Source of the DNA: Desulfobacteraceae bacterium
Lineage (GTDB): Bacteria; Desulfobacterota; Desulfobacteria; Desulfobacterales; Desulfobacteraceae
NCBI GenBank assembly: GCA_024225895.1
Contig: JAAEMC010000753.1
Span: forward strand, 1-8,334
Reading direction: 5' to 3'
DNA: 8,334 nt
Below the pieces are notes generated by a model, which worked only from the letters and a program-made list of their open reading frames with translations, ran no database searches and was not told where the DNA came from. The position numbers were made by a program, and so were the translations under genes. Below, piece after piece: positions 5,896 to 8,334 of this stretch (its first letter is position 1; every line of letters begins with the position of its first letter).

Positions 5896-7404
5896 ATGGA
5901 TTATCTTCGAAATCTGACATTCTTTGACATCTATGAAAAAAATGCTCTGTACAATGGCATGGACATCGCCATTCACTGGAACGGGCAGGATACCACCTTT
6001 TCTGACCTCTACAAAGACACCTCAAAACTTGCCAGGGGACTTCAAGACCTTGATCTTCCATCTGGTTCAAGGATTGCCGTATTAAGCCAAAATCATCCTG
6101 CATTTTTTCATCTTTTTGGTGCCGCTGCCGCCCTGAATCTTTGCCTTGTATTGATCAATCGGAGGTTAAGCGACGAAGAGATCAGATACATTATTGAAGA
6201 TACAACACCCTCTTTGATTGTTGCAGACAAAGAGATGGCAACAATCGCCAATAATCTGACCAATGAAATTACCTGCCTTAAAAATTGCTACGTGATTGAT
6301 TCAAAAGATCCAGCAGATGATTTTTCAAATCTATATCATAAGGAACTGCTTTCCTCTCCTGTAACAGGCTGCCTGGATGATCCATACATCATCATCCATA
6401 CGGCCGCGGTACAGGGAAAACCCAGAGGCGCGGTTTTAGGGCAGGCCAATATCATGCTGTCCAACCAGCAGATCATCGAGACATTCGATATTGATAACAC
6501 AAAGGCTTATTTAAATATTCTGCCTTTGTTTCACATCATGGGGGTAAATTTAGGTTTGGGAACAATCCAGGCCGCAGGCAAGAACGTTGTCATGGATAAA
6601 TTTAACCCATCACTGACTTGTGAACTTATCCAGAGCCAAAAAATAAACATTATCGGCTCTTTCCCACCTATATTGATCAACTTAATAGAAGCATATGAAA
6701 AAGAATCTTTTGATTTATCCAGTGTAAAGGTTGCCGCAGGACTTGAGCAGCCCGATACAGTACAAAAATGGGAGAAAATTACCCAATCCACTTTCTGGAC
6801 CATGTACGGCCAAACAGAGACATCAGGATTAATTACCTTTACGCCCTATTTTAAACGGGCCGGATCAGCTGGTAAAATATCCAGCCTGGCCAATATCAAG
6901 ATCGTGGATGATTTTGACAATATTCTTCCCGCCGATGAAACAGGTGAAATTGTTGTCAGGGGACCTTTGGTGTTCCAGGGATACTGGAATGCCGACAACT
7001 TAAATGCACATACTTTTAGAAATGGATGGCATCATACCGGTGATTTAGGAATGATTGACACAGATGGCTTCCTGTTCTTTAAAGGCAGAAAATCAGAAAA
7101 AGAGCTCATCAAACCGGGAGGGGAGAATGTATTCCCTGCAGAAGTCGAAAATGCCATCATTCAACACGATGCGGTCAATGAAGTCTGTGTTTTCGGGGTG
7201 CCTGATCCCAAATTTGGAGAGGGAATAAAAGCGGTTTGCGCATTGCATCCCGGCATGGAATTATCAAAAGAAGACTTGATCGCTTTTACTGGATCTTTAA
7301 TCGCCGGATATAAAAAACCACGGTATATTGAGTTTATTGCAGAACTGCCCAAGGCAGGAGATGGCTCAATAGACCGAGAAAAAATAAAAGAGACTTTTTC
7401 TTAA
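5896..7404 (+). CDS. AMP-dependent acyl-CoA synthetase/ligase family protein with altered catalytic motifs
   Basis: 502-residue ANL-superfamily protein. Enzymes of this family adenylate a carboxylic acid with ATP and transfer the acyl group to CoA. Intact motifs: A4 LPLFHIMG (209-216), A5 YGQTET (304-309), A7 HTGDLG (380-385), A8 with R398 and GGENVFPAEVE (408-418). Altered motifs: the A3 phosphate loop, normally TSGTTGxPKG, reads TAAVQGKPRG (169-178), and the A10 catalytic lysine of the G-K-I motif is S491 (GDGSIDR). Length is normal and the frame is uninterrupted, so this is not a decaying gene. ATG 5896 follows GGGG (5884-5887) by eight bases. From memory, similar HTAAV...PRG and GSIDR variants occur in other Desulfobacterota AMP-binding proteins near Liv-type transporters, so this may be a distinct subfamily. 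Substrate unknown; adenylation activity uncertain. A livG-like gene follows. Confidence 0.85.
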   Translation: MDYLRNLTFFDIYEKNALYNGMDIAIHWNGQDTTFSDLYKDTSKLARGLQDLDLPSGSRIAVLSQNHPAFFHLFGAAAALNLCLVLINRRLSDEEIRYIIEDTTPSLIVADKEMATIANNLTNEITCLKNCYVIDSKDPADDFSNLYHKELLSSPVTGCLDDPYIIIHTAAVQGKPRGAVLGQANIMLSNQQIIETFDIDNTKAYLNILPLFHIMGVNLGLGTIQAAGKNVVMDKFNPSLTCELIQSQKINIIGSFPPILINLIEAYEKESFDLSSVKVAAGLEQPDTVQKWEKITQSTFWTMYGQTETSGLITFTPYFKRAGSAGKISSLANIKIVDDFDNILPADETGEIVVRGPLVFQGYWNADNLNAHTFRNGWHHTGDLGMIDTDGFLFFKGRKSEKELIKPGGENVFPAEVENAIIQHDAVNEVCVFGVPDPKFGEGIKAVCALHPGMELSKEDLIAFTGSLIAGYKKPRYIEFIAELPKAGDGSIDREKIKETFS

Positions 7405-7442
7405 GGGTTACCTTAAAATATTTAAGGCGTTTCCTTAAAAGG
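7401..7442. repeat. Four alternating TTAAGG/CCTTAA hexamers at helical spacing
   Basis: TTAAGG (7401), CCTTAA (7411), TTAAGG (7422) and CCTTAA (7433) are reverse complements of one another and start 10, 11 and 11 bases apart. The first overlaps the synthetase stop codon. The middle pair makes a perfect 7-bp-arm dyad with a 3-base centre (CCTTAAA 7411-7417, TTTAAGG 7421-7427), and the last lies in CCTTAAAAGG. No T tract follows the middle hairpin, so a standard terminator is unlikely. It could be an array bound on one face of the helix, or alternative RNA hairpins. Confidence 0.5.
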
Positions 7443-7451
7443 AGTTTGTTT

Positions 7452-7555
7452 TTTATCTTGACACCTTATTAGTGATTTATTATGGGTAAAACCTGAGGAT
7501 TTGCAGGACCTGTGGCTTCCTCAACTGATCGACACTCCACTGATGTCAAGATAAA
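7452..7555. repeat. 104-bp segment bounded by perfect 12-bp inverted repeats
   Basis: TTTATCTTGACA (7452-7463) is exactly the reverse complement of TGTCAAGATAAA (7544-7555). The 80 bases between hold a nested pair, TGAGGA (7494-7499) and TCCTCA (7518-7523), enclosing CAGG-A-CCTG (7504-7512), and an ACTGAT direct repeat (7524, 7539). No coding potential was found inside. The inner TCTTGACA/TGTCAAGA ends are each flanked by TA, which would suit a small non-autonomous element of the TA-targeting type. It could equally be a structured mRNA element or paired operator half-sites. The left arm also contains TTGACA, a possible -35 box with no good -10 partner. Confidence 0.5.
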
Positions 7556-7677
7556 TAATGAAATCATCTATGATAGGAGGTGGGATTTTTTTCAGCCGGG
7601 AAACATTCTCTTTTATTAATTATTTTAAGTTGGCATCGTTGTTTTTTTTTAATCTGAAATAAGAATTTGGATTATTT

Positions 7678-8334
7678 ATGACAGAATTAAACATTGTAGA
7701 CGTGACCCTTTCTTTTGGCGGACTCAAGGCCCTTTCAAATGTTGACATGAAGATTGAGCCGGGTCTGATTACTTCAATCATCGGCCCCAATGGTGCAGGA
7801 AAGACAAGTATATTAAACTGCATCTCCGGGTTTTACCATCCAACCGAGGGCGATATTTTTTACAAAGGTAAAAAGCTGACCAAAGCCTCTCCACACCAGG
7901 TATCCAATATGGGCATCTCAAGAGCCTTTCAGAACCTTGAACTCTTTTCCGGTCTCTCTGTTTTGGACAATTTGCTTTTGGCACGGCATCAGAACCTGAA
8001 ATACAGTTTTTTCCATGCTGTCCTGTTTTATGGAAAAGCATCAAGAATAGAAGCTGAAAACAGATCCTATGTGGAAGAAATCATCGACTTCATGGAACTT
8101 GAACCTTACCGCAAAAGTCTTGTGGGTAACTTAAGCTATGGTATCCAAAAAAAGGTGGAAGTGGCCCGTGCCCTGACACTGGCGCCGGAAATCCTTTTAT
8201 TGGACGAACCCATGGCAGGCATGAACATAGAAGAAAAAGAAGATGTTGGCCGCTTTATCATGGATATTCACAAAGAGAGAAATATTACCGTGGTATTGGT
8301 CGAACATGATCTGGGTGTGGTTATGGATATTTCC
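7678..8334 (+). CDS. livG: Branched-chain amino acid-type ABC transporter ATPase (LivG-like), 3' end outside window
   Basis: ATP-hydrolysing subunit of a HAAT/Liv-type importer, acting on the inner face of the cytoplasmic membrane with LivH/LivM-like permeases. 219 residues are visible; LivG is usually about 255, so the tail is missing. Motifs: Walker A GPNGAGKTS (36-44), Q-loop FQN (Q85), ABC signature LSYGIQKK (152-159), Walker B ILLLDEP with D176 and E177, D-loop AGMN (180-183), H-loop VEHD (H210). The ELFSGLSVLDN and AGMN features suit LivG rather than LivF. ATG 7678 is the first start after an in-frame TAA (7660-7662). Its ribosome-binding site is weak (TTTGGA, 7666-7671). A nine-T run (7642-7650) lies just upstream. 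Beside an acyl-CoA synthetase homologue, the substrate may be an organic or aromatic acid rather than an amino acid, so the gene symbol is by family only. Confidence 0.87.
   Translation, partial: MTELNIVDVTLSFGGLKALSNVDMKIEPGLITSIIGPNGAGKTSILNCISGFYHPTEGDIFYKGKKLTKASPHQVSNMGISRAFQNLELFSGLSVLDNLLLARHQNLKYSFFHAVLFYGKASRIEAENRSYVEEIIDFMELEPYRKSLVGNLSYGIQKKVEVARALTLAPEILLLDEPMAGMNIEEKEDVGRFIMDIHKERNITVVLVEHDLGVVMDIS

Noticed and set aside
7574..7580. Strong AGGAGG-type ribosome-binding site
   Set aside because: No ATG, GTG or TTG follows at usable spacing. The only GTG (7580) overlaps it.
7630..7646. TTGGCA as a sigma-54 promoter upstream of livG
   Set aside because: The required GC at the -12 position is TT.
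7642..7650. Nine-T run as an intrinsic terminator or phase-variable tract
   Set aside because: No stem precedes it for termination, and it lies outside a coding frame and outside a recognisable promoter spacer.
7558..7662. 34-codon reading frame in the same frame as livG, rich in phenylalanine
   Set aside because: It has no usable ribosome-binding site before its ATGs, and its composition is what T tracts give by chance.

Overview
The window reads as a piece of the chromosome of an anaerobic Desulfobacterota-type bacterium, probably close to Desulfobacter or Desulfobacula. The basis is moderate GC, a soluble PAS-PAS-GAF sensor kinase of a type common in that phylum, an unusual AMP-binding protein, and a branched-chain-type ABC ATPase beside it. 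This placement rests on recognition of protein style, not on a search. No RNA genes, CRISPR arrays, integrases or transposases were seen.

Region 1 (1-1940) is threonine catabolism. It holds the 3' part of L-threonine 3-dehydrogenase (tdh), a 182-bp gap with a stem-loop, then 2-amino-3-ketobutyrate CoA ligase (kbl). Together they turn threonine, NAD+ and CoA into glycine, acetyl-CoA and NADH. A perfect 9-bp-arm palindrome overlaps the kbl stop codon.

Region 2 (1996-5722) is a signalling block. A single-domain response regulator (+) converges with a very small histidine kinase (-) that has no sensor region. The small kinase diverges, across a 166-bp promoter region, from a 770-residue soluble PAS-PAS-GAF histidine kinase (+). 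The large kinase has a long insertion between its phospho-acceptor helix and ATPase domain, and a four-cysteine cluster inside the C-terminal ATPase domain. No DNA-binding output domain is present, so signalling probably runs through protein contacts or a relay to partners elsewhere.

Region 3 (5723-8334) looks like the start of an acyl-CoA/uptake operon. A TTGACA promoter is followed immediately by a CGAGCGCTCG palindrome that resembles a TetR-type operator. Next comes an AMP-dependent acyl-CoA synthetase homologue. Its ATP-binding loop is degenerate and its C-terminal catalytic lysine is replaced by serine. A 273-bp gap then carries two unexplained structures: four CCTTAA/TTAAGG hexamers in alternating orientation about one helical turn apart, and a 104-bp segment bounded by perfect 12-bp inverted repeats. 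The window ends inside a LivG-like ABC transporter ATPase.

The strongest leads for new biology are the catalytically altered acyl-CoA ligase homologue with its operator and transporter, the cysteine cluster in the sensor kinase, and the bounded element upstream of livG.
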